A DNA stretch of 64,000 nt from Paguma larvata (lineage: Eukaryota > Chordata > Mammalia > Carnivora > Viverridae): the NCBI GenBank assembly GCA_030068075.1, contig CM057824.1, positions 129,818,414-129,882,413 of the forward strand. Reading direction: 5' to 3'. A program made the translations under genes and the position numbers. The notes beneath the pieces are model-generated. The model was not told the origin of the DNA, made no database searches, and worked only from the letters and a program-made list of their open reading frames with translations. Below are positions 1-11,520 of this stretch, in pieces. Numbering within the stretch: the stretch's first letter is position 1; every line of letters begins with the position of its first letter.

Positions 1-885
1 GAGATTTAAACATAGAAATCATGCAGAGGAAGATCAAATGTCAGAATTTTTATAGTTATAGCCCATTGTAGTAATCATGTATATATCTTTAGCCCAAAAG
101 TCTCTCCAACACTTCTCTCCAAATTACCACAACTTGGTCTCTTATTCAACCAGTTGCAGTAGACAAGTGTAGGCCTCCAACAAAAGGGCAAAACCCAGGT
201 CTGAGTAAAGCTTCAGTCAGGACTTTCCTGGCTGAGGCCCACTTCCTTCACCATATAGATGAGTCACTCCTCTTTTCCTGGCTGATAGTGAGTAAGGTTA
301 AGGCCAAGAGAATTTAAGTACTGTGATATTGAATAAATGCGTCCGTCAGTAGTCCAGTAAAACTGGAGTTCAGGAAAGAACTTACCCTCATCCCACCATG
401 GATAACAACTTTGAAAAATCAGTAAGATTTGGGACAATTTCTACTCTAAATTTTCTTCTAGTTCCATTATTCAATGCAGTATGAAATATGAAGAAAATTA
501 TACTTTGGTCAAATTATTAGTTATTTTTACAAAGGAAAGAAATCAGTTAAAAACTTTTAGAAGAAAAATGAAATGACATGATCTAGTTGTTAGGTTGTAT
601 AAATTACTTATTTCATGTTAGAAAGGGCTTTTTATAATAAGTGCTGACATAACTGTGCATGGTAGATACTTATTTTTTTCCCTATTTTAACTCTCTGTTT
701 TAAATTTCTGTTTAGAGACTAGTTAATATCAGAGAAAATCCTCTCGTGGAGATCAGATAATACTTCTCTCCTACTTATGGGTGAAAAACATTCCTGCTTT
801 TTCTGCCTTTATAGCAGAGGCAGACCGTCTGGTCAATATCAGCTGGAAAAAATGACCAAAAAGAGGTTAACATGCAGATATATGA

Positions 886-887
<2 letters not shown>
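1..887. other. unassigned AT-rich sequence
   Basis: I recognise no gene or repeat family here. The short ORF at 777-974 runs into the CA microsatellite and has no coding features. It may hold old decayed repeats that I cannot name. Confidence 0.5.

Positions 888-928
<41 letters not shown>
888..928. repeat. (AC)n microsatellite
   Basis: An uninterrupted run of about 20 AC units, long enough to be length-polymorphic. It is read through by a meaningless His/Thr-repeat ORF. Confidence 0.97.
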
Positions 929-930
<2 letters not shown>

Positions 931-1136
931 ATATAATCTCTGAGCAAGTGTCCAGATGTCCCTTAACTCTCTAAGTGTGTTTATGTCATTTTTTAAATGA
1001 GTGCTTAGAAACAGGTTTCCTCTAAGGTTTCTTGGAATTTAGTGAGTCTAAAAGATAGTTTTTTGGATGACAAACAAGTCTATCCACTATATATCAGAAA
1101 TCATATAAATAAACATTAATTTTATTTTTTTCAAAT

Positions 1137-1354
1137 GGAGCACCTGGATGGCTCAGTCTGTTAAGTGTCTGCCTCTTGGTTTCGGCTCAAGTCATGATCT
1201 CACGGTTCATGAGTTCAAGCCCTGCATTGGGCTCTGTGCTAACAGCTCAGAGCCTGGAACCTGCTTCAGATTCTGTGTCTCCTTCTCTCTCTGCCCCTTC
1301 CCTGCTCTCGCTCTGTCTCTCTCTTTCTCAAAAATAAATAAACATTAAAAAAGT
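1137..1354 (+). mobile_element. carnivore tRNA-Lys SINE (CAN-type)
   Basis: Head GAGCACCTGGATGGCTCAG, then a B-box-like GAGTTCAAGCCCTG, a CT-rich stretch and an AAAATAAATAAACATT tail. It is about 220 bp, so near full length. The head differs from the young GGGGCGCCTGGG form, which suggests a moderately old copy. The 66-codon ORF at 1148-1348 lies entirely inside it and is not a gene. Confidence 0.93.
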
Positions 1355-1572
1355 ATAAAAAAGAAATTATCCACCTCTCTGTGCTAATGAGCAGGTATTA
1401 ACATTGCTCTGAAGCATGTTTTCAAGTGGAATACACACAATTTATTTTTCTTTCATCCAATTATTTGAATAAAAATAAAATTAACCTTTAAGTATTGAAT
1501 TTAGCTCTTCGACTGCAGATATTAATTCAAAATTGATAACTCCTTCTTTTAAAAATGTTAGATCTTAATTTT

Positions 1573-1740
1573 TTTTAAGTTTATTTAACATTTTGAGGGG
1601 AGCGGGCAGAAAGAGAGAAAGAGAGAGAGAGAATCCCAAGCAGGCTCCACTGATGGACGTGGGGCTTCAACTCAAAAACCATGAGATCATGACCTGAGCC
1701 AAAGTCAGATGCTTAAGTGACTGAGCCATCCAGGCACCTC
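1573..1740 (-). mobile_element. carnivore tRNA-Lys SINE, antisense
   Basis: Reads in reverse: T-rich tail, GA-rich stretch, GAGATCATGACCTGAGCC and then CTGAGCCATCCAGGCACC, the complement of the SINE head. A probable short target duplication is AGATCTTA (1560-1567) against AAATCTTA (1741-1748). Confidence 0.92.
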
Positions 1741-1748
1741 AAATCTTA

Positions 1749-2221
1749 AAAAAAATTATTTCAAGCTATAATAGTCACTACTTATCCTACACTTTGTAAT
1801 ACACTTCAGGATGCATATATGCCCTACCTTTTTAGTAGTTCGTCTCAAAATTAGGAATAAATTATTGATTTTCACATATATGGATGAGGGACTTCTAGGA
1901 ACGGGTGGCATAATGGTTTCTTAATTCTCATCAATGTCACACAATGTGATTAAAAGACAGGGCGATAGGGAACTGTCAGAATATCACTTAGAGCCATTAA
2001 ATAAGGTGATGCATTTAACCTCATTCCATAAACTTCAGGGAAAACAGAAAGGAAAAAACAAGATATGGATGAGGATGGTAGCGCATAAAACACTGCCCTG
2101 CCCCAACGCAATATAAAATGAGTGGACAAATTCATACAATTTTACCCTCCATCCAAAGTAAAAAAGACTGGATTTGCAAGCAATTTCAATAAAAATCTAA
2201 GAAAATGATCCAAGGAAACAC
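1749..2221. other. unassigned sequence
   Basis: Nothing recognisable. Overlapping 60-codon ORFs on both strands (1934-2116 and 1950-2135) have no coding features. Confidence 0.45.
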
Positions 2222-2290
2222 TATATATATATATATATACATATATATATGTATGTATGTGTGTGTATATATATGTATATGTATGTATAT
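2222..2290. repeat. (TA)n/(TATG)n low-complexity tract
   Basis: Alternating TA runs interspersed with GTATGTAT and GTGTGT blocks. An impure compound microsatellite. Confidence 0.95.
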
Positions 2291-3032
2291 TGCATAAGTC
2301 TCCATCAGAGACTGGGGAGAGTTTACTGGGTTCCATCTTTTAGAGCACTGTGCTCAATGAGAGAACAAGACAAAGCTTGCCAGAGTTGGGTACAAATTCA
2401 TTCTTGGCTGAGGTACTGAGTTATTAGCTGGATTCCCTACAAAAAGCTAAGCCTATGTTTCCTACAAGATTTCCTACAAATTCTACTCTGTGTTTAAATT
2501 CAGCTACATGAAAGTAAATACAAAATAGTTCTCAAATTTCACCATAAAAGGAAAGACAATCTAAATCCAGATAAAATGGTAACAGATTGAGAATCAAAAG
2601 CTCTAGGCAGAAATAGTCACATGAAAAATTAAAAGAAGTGGCATGACACTCCATCATGAGAGAAAGATAAGAAGGAAGAAATTAAATTAATTAACATGTA
2701 CGTAAAAGAACTAAAAGTCTTCAAAATAATAGAAGAATGTGGACTCAAATATTTTGCAGTGCAGACTTATGTAATGAAAATATGATTCAATAAAATAACA
2801 GATCTTGAATAAGACTTTTTAAAATTCAGAGTAAATTTGCTGAGCAAATATTCTGAGCTAAAGACATTAAGGACCAAAATATTAAATAAAATGTAAAAAT
2901 TACATGGAATAAAATGGATGCGAATAAAAACTGAGGGCTGTTCTTTTTACAGAGAGGATAACCATGAAGGGGAGAAAAGTGAATGTAATCCTCGTCCCTC
3001 AGTGAGAATCATGAAAAAGAGAAAAACCTATA
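2291..3032. other. unassigned A-rich sequence
   Basis: AT-rich and purine-heavy, with no ORF or repeat that I can support. Confidence 0.45.
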
Positions 3033-3034
3033 TA

Positions 3035-3830
3035 CAGATGGTCCTCAACTTACGATGGTTTGACGTAAGGATTTTTCAACTATAAGATAGTACAAAAGCA
3101 ACATTTAGTAGAAACGAAACTTTGAATTTTCAGTTTTCCCGCGTTAGCAACATACAGTGGATCTCATGATGCTGGACAGTGGTACACGCTGCTGCCGCCA
3201 GTCAGCCACAGGATCAGGAGGGGAAATAAGTGGTACACTTCTATCCGTTTGTATGTGTCTAGCCAGTTTGTTTTTCGCTTTTGGTACAGCGTTTAGTAGA
3301 TTACATTAGACATTCAACACTTTGTTATAAAATAGCCTTTGTGTTGGGTTATTTTTTAAGTTGTTTTTAATGTTTATTTATTTATTGATGAGAGACAGAG
3401 AGAGAGTGCGTGCGTACACCATGCGAGGGGAGGAGGGGCAGAGGGAGAGAGACAGAGACAGAGAATTCCAAGCAGGCTCTGCACCATCACCATCAGCGAG
3501 AAACCGACACGGGCCTCATACTCATGAATCATGACCTGCGCCAAAATTAAGAGTCCGATACTCAACTGCCGAGCCACCCAGGAGCCCCTGTATTGCATGA
3601 TTTTGCCCAACTGTTGGCTAATGTAAGTGTTCTAAGCACAGTTAAGGTAGGCTAGGCTAAGCTATGATGTAAGAACTACTGAGAAGTTTGCAATGTCTCC
3701 AGCAACTCCAACCACTGTATTTAACAATGATACAATGGATACAAACATCCATCAGTAAGTTATGTGTATTAAATGCATTTTCAACTTATGCTGAGCCTAT
3801 CGGCATGTAGCCCTATCATAAGTTTATCTG
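3035..3830. mobile_element. Tigger-like (Tc1/mariner) nonautonomous DNA transposon, split by a SINE
   Basis: The left end reads CAGATGGTCCTCAACTTACG and the right end is a degraded inverted match ending AAGTTTATCTG. The element sits between TA dinucleotides (3033-3034 and 3831-3832), the target duplication of Tc1/mariner transposons. Internal phrases such as GGTAGGCTAGGCTAAGCTATG are typical of old mammalian Tigger-derived MITEs. Without the inserted SINE (3356-3588) it is about 550 bp. No transposase reading frame is present. I do not assign the exact MER/Tigger subfamily. Confidence 0.82.
3356..3588 (-). mobile_element. carnivore SINE nested in the Tigger-like element
   Basis: Antisense SINE: TTTTTAATGTTTATTTATTT tail, a long GA-rich stretch and CCGAGCCACCCAGGAGCCCC at its head end. 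A degenerate 16-bp direct repeat (3340-3355 and 3589-3604) flanks it and probably marks the target duplication. It postdates the DNA transposon. Confidence 0.92.
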
Positions 3831-3832
3831 TA

Positions 3833-4458
3833 TAGTAAGTATATTATAAAAGGGTACATTTTTATTTACTTTCTTCAGATTCTTCAATGTCACTTCTATT
3901 TACTTAAAGTGAAAATTAATACTGCATATTCAATTAGCATATATAAGATAACATTACTGTGGTTATATTAAATATCTGTCTTTTTGCTGTATAGATCCAT
4001 AGGAAGATGACTAGAAGGATACTCACTAACTACTTTTGTTATCTTGGCAATTCAGTGCTTTAATATTCATGTTTTATAAAAAGCCACATCAAAATCTATA
4101 ATTCCAGGATCCTGTATCATCTAAACTTGCTTCTTTTCCCTTGTTGATATTGAGATGGTGTCTGGGGAAGGTTAGCACATTGGTTTTTGCTTTCAATTTG
4201 TAAACTGTACACATACTGAACAATAAATTTGGTTCGAAAATATGTAGAAGTTGTTGGGAAAGAGATAATTAGGTAATTCCTCTCTGTATTCTTAAAAGAT
4301 GTTAACCTAAGTTAGATAAAGATTAGAGTTAAGATTATAATTTTTGCCCGTAAATTTTCACCAAACACAATGCTTTTGTATTGTCTCTAATGCTTTTGTA
4401 CCAAAAAAGTTGCATTGGAATCGAATATTCTGGTTCTGACTGTCATCTGGACAATCAC
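3833..4458. other. unassigned sequence
   Basis: AT-rich with no recognisable gene or repeat. Confidence 0.45.
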
Positions 4459-4460
4459 AG

Positions 4461-4651
4461 ACATATATATTTATATATATATGTATATATGTATATATAT
4501 ATGTATATATGTATATATGTATATATATATATATGTGTGTGTGTGTATACACACATTCATGTATATGTATATATGTATATATGTATATACATGTATATAG
4601 ATATGTACTTATATATATACATATATATGTATATATACACACATATATATA
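4461..4651. repeat. long (TA)n/(TATG)n alternating purine-pyrimidine tract
   Basis: About 190 bp of almost strictly alternating purine-pyrimidine sequence, made of TA runs with GTATATAT units and a central GTGTGTGTGTATACACACA palindrome near 4535-4555. Both strands carry artefactual Tyr/Ile-repeat ORFs. Confidence 0.95.
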
Positions 4652-5712
4652 GCTTTTCTTTTACTTTTTTTTTTCTCTTTTATTTAAGAATTGGAAAAAT
4701 TAGGCATTAGTTTCAGGCCGTTTGAAAAGTTTGGGGAGTTAGATAGCAGATGTGCATCCCAGAAAAACAGTAATCTGGAGAATTGAAGGAATTTGAGAAG
4801 CAAATGAGGTAATAAAGAACCTTCCATTCGTTTTGAAACGAGGCAAGGCATCCATCATATATCATTGTTCAATACCATGGTCCAAGTTGCTGAAGACATC
4901 AAAAGTATCAGTCATTTGTGTCATGGTGAAAGGTGCAGTTTTCTGCAATTTATGAAATTTATGATGGAAATCCAAGTGGATCCCATTAGTGCTCAAAAAT
5001 TTTCATGGTGTCATGAGAACTTAGGGAATCAAATGACTTCCAAGTGAAGTATACCTTCCTCACTAGAAACCTAGGGAGTTCAGAAGTCCTTGGATGGGGT
5101 TGAAAAATAAAGTACTTGCAGTTATTTTTCTATTCCTGTGACTCTTCAAAATGCAATTTGAAATCTTCCCAATCTGTGAGCTGAGGGTGAGAGATGATAC
5201 ATGTCTTTGAGAAAGAGAGGGTTCCATTAATATCTGCAGTTTTTCAGCTGCTGCTAAAAATAATAAAAATTAAAGAGTACAAATTCGGAGTGAACTGTTA
5301 AGGGCTCAACATCAGAAGGTATTAAAATGTGTATGAAAAAAGGTTTTGGGTTTTTGCCCTCAGATGCTAAATAAAACTAATTTATCTTGAAGAGAGGGAA
5401 GAATCTAGAATAGCAACTATATGTTCAAATGGAAAGGAAACTTCCTCAATTTAGCAAGCAGAAAATAGAAACAGGCAAAGAAGAATCAAATAGAGCCTTT
5501 GTATGCCCCTGTAGGAGACAGTCCTATCAGGAAATTTAGCCCCTTAGGCTCTTATTTTACAAAAACAGGAAATTTTATGTGTCTGATATTCATAAACATA
5601 CTCATTATTCTTCTTTGAGTTTGTAGAAGAAAAAAAATCTCGTTTTGACACAGTAACAGGAAAAGTGAATTCAGGCAGGGTACTAGATGTATTGTATATC
5701 TTAACTTTTTTT
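4652..5712. other. unassigned sequence
   Basis: Nothing identified. The 60-codon ORF at 4865-5047 shows no recognisable domain and no splice context that I would trust. Confidence 0.45.
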
Positions 5713-5729
5713 AAGAAAGTCCTGGGTTG

Positions 5730-5945
5730 GGGCGCCTGCGTGGCTCAGTTGGTTAAACGTCCAGCTTCATCTCAGGTCATGATCTCATGAGTTTGAGCCC
5801 CACATCGGGCTCTGTGCTAACAGTTCGGAGCCTGGAGCCTGCTTCAGATTCTGTGTCTCCCTCTCTCTCTCTGCCCCTCCCCTGCTCATGCTCTGTCTCT
5901 CTCTGTCTCAAAAAAATAAATAAACATTAAAAAAATTTTAAAAAA
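5730..5945 (+). mobile_element. carnivore SINE with clear target duplication
   Basis: GGGCGCCTGCGTGGCTCAG head, CT-rich stretch and AATAAATAAACATT tail. It is flanked by a 17-bp direct repeat with two mismatches (5713-5729 and 5946-5962, shared core CCTGGGTTG), which fixes both boundaries and shows L1-type retroposition. Confidence 0.96.
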
Positions 5946-5962
5946 AAGATAGCCCTGGGTTG

Positions 5963-6914
5963 ATTTGATTGATATCTGTATTTTAAGTAAGCTGAGGCAC
6001 AAAGAAAGTAAATTGCCTATCTAAAGGAATACAATTACTGTGACAAGGATGAGATTCTAATCCATGTGTCAAAACCAAGAGCCCAAGTACCTATCTACAC
6101 GATGTTTATTGGGTTTCTCCATCCTCATCAACTTCATCATCACCATTTGCATTTCTTGTCTTTACTCCTTTTTCTTTGCAATGCTATTTCATCTTTATGT
6201 CCACGAAGATGAGAGGAGGTCTGAAAGGGATCACATGGAAACAGCCTGTTTGCTCTTCCTCTGCTGATGGTGTGCCTTCAGTACTCCTTAGGCCTGAATG
6301 TTTGCCACAGACAATTAAGCAGGTGATAGATGAACTCTTGGTTTTCCTGGGATGTAAAATAAACTACGCTGAGTCTGAAAATATCAACATGCAATATGAA
6401 TGATGCGTCCTTGCAGACTACTTTGCATTTCTATCAGTCTCAAATTGGTTCTCATTGTTGAGCCATAAACATGTCACAATATTGTTTCACTGTCAACAAC
6501 GTGTATTTTTTTTTGCCTACTGAGCTAAATATAAAAATGCAATATTGCTCCCTAATCATATTTTGTTCACGAGATTATAAAATGTAGCAATTAATATATT
6601 TCAGTGCTAAAAATTATATTTACAAAAGTATGGTGAAAAGTAAATATATACACACACATTTCAATATGTGCCAGTGGACTCCAAATCATATCCTGGCACC
6701 ATTTGGTGCTTAATCAATATTTGTTGACCACATTCATGCATATTCAGCACATGCTTTTATTTTAAAGTCCAAATGTGTTTTTCAATACTGACCTTTTTAC
6801 CTAATGGAAAAAAGAATTTTCAAAACAAATTGCATGCAAAGAATGAAGATGTACACATTTACCTTGGAAAATGAAATACAAAGCAAACAAAGGTCAGATA
6901 AAAATTAAAATATT
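5963..6914. other. unassigned AT-rich sequence
   Basis: Contains two overlapping 67- and 75-codon ORFs (6064-6267 and 6176-6403) with no recognisable domain. I see no gene here. Confidence 0.45.
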
Positions 6915-6920
6915 ATGTTT

Positions 6921-6996
6921 TTTTTAATTTCAAATTTTAATTTAAATTCTAGTCAGTTAACATATATGGCAAAATTGGTTTCAGGTGTATTCCCTT
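6921..6996 (-). mobile_element. very short L1 3'-end fragment, antisense
   Basis: AATTCTAGTCAGTTAACATA followed by GGTTTCAGGTGTATTCCC resembles the extreme 3' end of carnivore L1 read in reverse. About 75 bp, strongly 5'-truncated, with a T-rich left edge. Confidence 0.5.
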
Positions 6997-7698
6997 ATAA
7001 TTTTCTTCACTTTTTTTTTCCCATTTTGAATAGGAAAAAAAGAGGAAAACTCAAAAATATGCAATGTATAAAAACTTTATTAATACTTGCATATTTGACA
7101 AAAGTATAAAATGTTCATGGAAAGAAACACAGATTTGCAAATTACTCCTGTAGTATGTGGAATTTAGAAGAAATAAATTGAGTAGAGCTTTTTGAATCCT
7201 TATATGGTCATTGTGAGCATCTTCATAGAATCATGTCAAAGTATTTGAAAAAATGTCATCAGGATACGAATACTTCTACTTAGAAAAATAAAAACTCAAG
7301 TTTGACATACTTTTTGAATGAAAAAAAATCCATAAATTATTTAATCAACATACTTGGGATAACAGAACTAGAATTGAATAATTATTTTTTGAGTAAACTG
7401 TAATTATGAGGGGAGGAGAGAAGGAGGAAAATGGAGTTCATGACATTAAAATTGTAAAGAGGCCCATCCACGTAACATTTCTGTTACTAATTTAAATATT
7501 TCCATGTATTTACCACACGGATAAAGGATCTACGTGCTAAACCATATTATTGGCTGAGATACTGGATCAATGCTGCCAAGTTTACCAGAGATGAAGCCAA
7601 TAATATAAATCGAGAAATGAAAACTATAAAGGCATTCAAAGGGAACACTTGGGAGAGAGGACTACCTACAGCAAGAACAGAAAGTATAGTGGGCTTAG
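6997..7698. other. unassigned sequence
   Basis: Nothing identified. Confidence 0.45.
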
Positions 7699-7710
7699 GA
7701 GAGAAGAATG

Positions 7711-7925
7711 TTAGGTGCCCAGTGGCTCAGTCTGTTATGCACATGACTTCAGCTCAGGTCGTGATCTCACTGTTCATGGATTCAAGTCCCATGTCGGTCT
7801 CTGTGCTGACAGCTCAGATTCTGGAGCCTGCTTCAGATTCTGTGTCTCCTTCTCTCTCTGCCCCTCCTCAGTCACACTCTTGTCTTTCAAAAATAAATAA
7901 ATGTTAAAGAAAAGTTTAAAAAAGA
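7711..7925 (+). mobile_element. carnivore SINE with exact 12-bp target duplication
   Basis: Head GGTGCCCAGTGGCTCAGTCTG, CTCTGTGCTGACAGCTCAG body and AAATAAATAAATGTT tail. GAGAGAAGAATG occurs at 7699-7710 and again at 7926-7937. ORFs at 7617-7907 and 7715-7900 are read-through of the SINE. Confidence 0.96.
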
Positions 7926-7959
7926 GAGAGAAGAATGGTGTGTAAACCACAAGGATGCT

Positions 7960-8300
7960 GATGCAGTTGAATCATAATGAAAAGTGGAATGGGAAGGAGT
8001 GTTATTGAGAGGAGATGGATGAAATAGGAAGGGGCCAAATTATGTTGGCTATGATATTTAGGAGTTTGAATATTTTTCAATTTGGAATGGGGATGTTATT
8101 AAAAGAGTTTAAGCCAAAGAAGTGCCATAATTTGAAGTATGTTTATTTTAGCTGCAGGAGTGAAAAAATGGGGACCATGAGAACTACTGCAAGTAGTCCA
8201 GATGAAAAATGATGGTGCCTTGGACAAAGATCGAATTAACAGAGATGAAAAAAAGTAGACAGATTGAAGATAAATTTAGGATCTCCAATATGTGAAGAGT
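7960..8300 (-). mobile_element. L2 LINE fragment, antisense
   Basis: GGAAGGGGCCAAATTATG, TTAAAAGAGTTTAAGCC, a GTCCAGATGAAAAATGATGG segment and CAGATTGAAGATAAATTTAGG follow the reverse-strand order of the mammalian L2 3' half. The copy is heavily diverged and lacks a frame. An antisense L2 begins again just downstream (8380). Confidence 0.65.
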
Positions 8301-8379
8301 AGTGCATCCCTGATGTTGTGCTAAGAAATCTCTTTATTCATCAGTCATGCGTTTTTTTAAATAAAATACTTACCTATTT

Positions 8380-9640
8380 GTTCATTGATTCTACACATGT
8401 TTATTGATCATCCACCAAATGTTGGGCACTGTTTACGTCAGTAATAAAACATACAAGGATCTCTTTAGTAAGAAGAGAGAGAAAATAAGCAAACACAGAA
8501 GCAAAGTAACATGTTTACTAAGAAAATGTCATAGTAAATGAGAAAGTGAGAAATGCCTGAGGGTAGGTGTAAAAGTAAAATCTAGTAAGGGAATAGTAAT
8601 ATCCGGTGGCGAAGGGACATGAACAGTGTACAGAATAAAAAGGATTGTCAGGATGAGACTTCCTAGGTAGATAACATGTCAGAATAGGATCATAGGAAGT
8701 CAAGAAATTAACCATGTAGCTATCAGGAGGAAGCTTAAATTAGGCAGAGATATTAGGAAGGAAAAAGGGCAATGGACTAAAAGCCTAGAATTTTAACCAC
8801 AGTCAAAGGAGGGAGCCTAAAGCAGAAAAAAAATGAGGAGAATGATAGGTGAGGTCAGAGTGCTCAGAGGGAGGTCATTAACACTACATGTTCCTTTAGG
8901 CTATTGTAGGGGCTCTGGAAAAATGTGTAGTCATCATAACACTTTGTGGAGACAGTGAAATTACTAAAGATGTTAACGAATGTCCCTGGCTGCTGTATGA
9001 AGATTACATTTTTAGCAGAATGAGAAATTAGACAACTAGACAAATACCCTCTGAGATACAGATGGTATTTAAATAATCAAGGAGAGATGAGTTAGTGGTT
9101 ACTTCCAAGGTGGTAGCTGTGGATGTGATAATAAGTGGTCAGACTAAGAATATATCTTGGAGATAGAGACAGTAGTATTTTCTGATGCATTTAATGTGGA
9201 GGATAGGAAAGAGTAAGATATTAATATTGTGCTGTGTATTATTTTTATTTATTTTTATTTATTATTGTATTTTGTCTGCCATTAATTTAGATTAGGAAGT
9301 GCTGGAGGGTTTTATGTTTCTTTCAGGGATAAAAAAAAAAAAAAAACAACACTTCTACTTTAAATATGCGAAATCAGATATGTCTAAGTGGAAAGGCCCA
9401 ATATTCACTTCGATATATAAGTTTGAAGTTTAGAAAGGTTTGGAAGGAAGATGTAATTTATAGAGTCATTGTATGTGGATAAAAGTTAAAGGCAAGGGAC
9501 TTGATGAGAAAATTAAGAAAGTGTACGGATCAAGTGCCTATATGAATTATTTGATCATGGACTTAAAGTGAGACTACTTAAACTAAGTAATAGAAAGTTG
9601 GATTTGGACAGGGCTGTGTTATTGGTGAGAAACATGAATA
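8380..9640 (-). mobile_element. L2 LINE 3' portion, antisense
   Basis: Begins with TTTATTGATCATCCACC (the reversed extreme 3' end of L2) and continues through GTGGTAGCTGTGGATGTG and AAGTGGTCAGACTAAG to ACTTGATGAGAAAATTAAG. About 1.2 kb, much diverged. An A15 run near 9331 and a TTTATTTTTA stretch near 9240 interrupt it. Confidence 0.65.
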
Positions 9641-10273
9641 AATGATGGTGTGGAAAATTTTATGCAAAAGACACTTGTTTCTAGCAATGTTCCACATACT
9701 CGTTTCATGCCCTTATTTCATCAGTTTTGCTCAGCAGTGCCACCGACTATCCAGATGCGACTTTCTCCTTCACACTTGAATTCAACTCGCTTCTCAGGTT
9801 TACATCCCCTGATTTTTTCTTTTCCAAAGGAATATTTTTTCATCTCATTTTATTTCTAATATGGCGTACACTTATATAAAGGTAAATAAAAAAACTTTAT
9901 CTTTTTGTTTTGTTTTGTTTTGTTTTTTTTAGGTTACCATGTCCCCAGCCAAGGCTAAGAAAAAAACAAAACAGGACATAAATGAATAAATAAATGCTTA
10001 GCTCTTACTAATAAAAAGCTGCATCATTTTCTTAAATACTCCAGCAGAAGATTTTTGCAAACATTTCATAACGTCTACTAAATAGGGATGGAAGAAAGTC
10101 TTAATTTTGTTTTGCCAAGCTTTGTTTTTAGTACCAAAACAAAATTCTCGGCTAAATGTATTTATTGTAAAAGTTTTTTTTATTGTTGTTGTTACAAGTA
10201 ATGCCAGTAAAATTTACCTCACTTTCCTTCCATATATAAAGCCTGTATTTTTTTCTTATTCACTTTTTCTACT
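9641..10273. other. unassigned sequence with (TTTTG)n
   Basis: Includes a short (TTTTG)n tract at 9905-9928 followed by an A-rich segment; this may be the remains of a retroposed tail. The 69-codon ORF at 9650-9859 has no recognisable domain. Confidence 0.5.
9905..9928. repeat. (TTTTG)n short repeat
   Basis: About four TTTTG units next to a T8 run. Confidence 0.9.
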
Positions 10274-11112
10274 ATTTTTAAAATTTTAATTCCAGTATAG
10301 TTGATACACAATGTTATATTAGTTTCAGGTATGCAATATAGTGATTCAACAATTCTGTACATCACTCAGTGCTCATCAACATAAGTATACTGTTAATCAC
10401 CAACAGCTCTTTCACCCATCCTCCCACCTAACTCCCGTCTAGTCACCTTCGCTTTGTTCTTTATAGATAAGAATCCATTGTTGTTTTTGTTTTTGGGTGT
10501 GTCTCTTTTTCTTTCTTCCTTCATTTGTTCTTCTTAAATTCCTCATATGAGTGAAATCATATGGTATTAGTCCTCACTGACTGGCTTACTTCACATAGCA
10601 TTATACTCTGGTCCATCCATGTTGTTGCAATTGGCAAAATTTCCCTTTTTATGGTTGGGTAATAATCCATTATGTGTGCACGTGCGTGCATGTGTATAAA
10701 CCACATCTTCTTTATCCATTCATCCATGTCATCTATGGATGGACACTTGGACTGCTTCCATACCTTGGCTATTGTAACTAATGCTGCAGTAAACATAGCA
10801 GTGCATATATCCTTTCAAATTAGTGTTCTTGTGTTCTTGGGAAAATAGCCAGTAGTGCAATTACTGGATCATATGGTAATTCTATTTTAAAAATTTTGAG
10901 AAACCTCCAGAGTGGCTCCAGCAGTTTGCTTCCCACCAGCAGTTCAAGAGGATTTCTTTTCCTCCTCATCCTCACCAACACCTGTTGCTTCTTGTGTTTT
11001 CGATTTTAGCCATTCTGACAGGTGTGAGGTGATATTATATTGTGGTTTTGATTTGTATTTCCCTGATGATTGGTGATGTTGAACATCTTTTCATATCTCT
11101 GTTGGAAGCCTA
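10274..11112 (-). mobile_element. L1 3' end, antisense (end of ORF2 plus 3'UTR)
   Basis: Reads in reverse as the mammalian L1 3' end: TTTAATTCCAGTATAGTTGA at the terminus, then the ORF2 C-terminus. On the minus strand 10557-10796 encodes the typical DEWIKKMW...MDYYPTIKRE stretch with lesions. It is 5'-truncated near 11112 after GATGTTGAACATCTTTTCAT. An old L1MA-like copy with frameshifts, not functional. Confidence 0.9.
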
Positions 11113-11315
11113 TTTTAAGCTCACTGTATGATATTTTCTGGATAGCATTTTATCTAAATATTGTCATTGTAAATATTTTATTAGTTAATGTCTATTAAAT
11201 TTATGTACTTTTTTCTATAAAATTATAATTTCATGGCTTATTTCACAAATAAATCATAAGAGATTCTTTAAAAATCTATATGCCAGGGACATTAGCAGAG
11301 AATTTAAAATCTTTA

Positions 11316-11505
11316 GGGGCACCTGAGTAGCTCAGTTGGTTAAATATTTGACTTTTGATTTCAGCTCAGGTCATGACATCCCAGTTCTTGGGTTTGAGCC
11401 CTGTATAGGGCATGCTGACAGCACCGAGCTTGCTTGGGATTCTCTCTCTCCCTCTCTCTCTGTTCCTCCCTTGTTCATGATCTCTTTCTCTCAAAATAAA
11501 TATTT
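11316..11505 (+). mobile_element. carnivore SINE, diverged
   Basis: GGGGCACCTGAGTAGCTCAG head, GCTCAGGTCATGACATC, CT-rich stretch and AAAATAAATATTTAAAA tail. Flanked by imperfect TTTAAAATCTTTA-like repeats. The internal body is shortened relative to other copies. Confidence 0.92.
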
Positions 11506-11520
11506 AAAAAATCTGTAAAT

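Noticed and set aside
4358..4710. Overlapping 94- and 109-codon ORFs on both strands
   Set aside because: They are translations of the TA/TG repeat, rich in Tyr, Ile and Met, with no real coding sequence.
5730..5805. tRNA-like head in this and every other carnivore SINE
   Set aside because: The A- and B-box-like sequences belong to tRNA-derived SINEs; no complete cloverleaf with an acceptor stem is present, so no tRNA gene is called.
9905..9980. Pyrimidine tract, AG and an ATG in good context (ACCATGT), resembling an exon start
   Set aside because: The frame runs only into a Lys-rich A-tract and stops after about 16 codons. The pyrimidine tract is a (TTTTG)n repeat.
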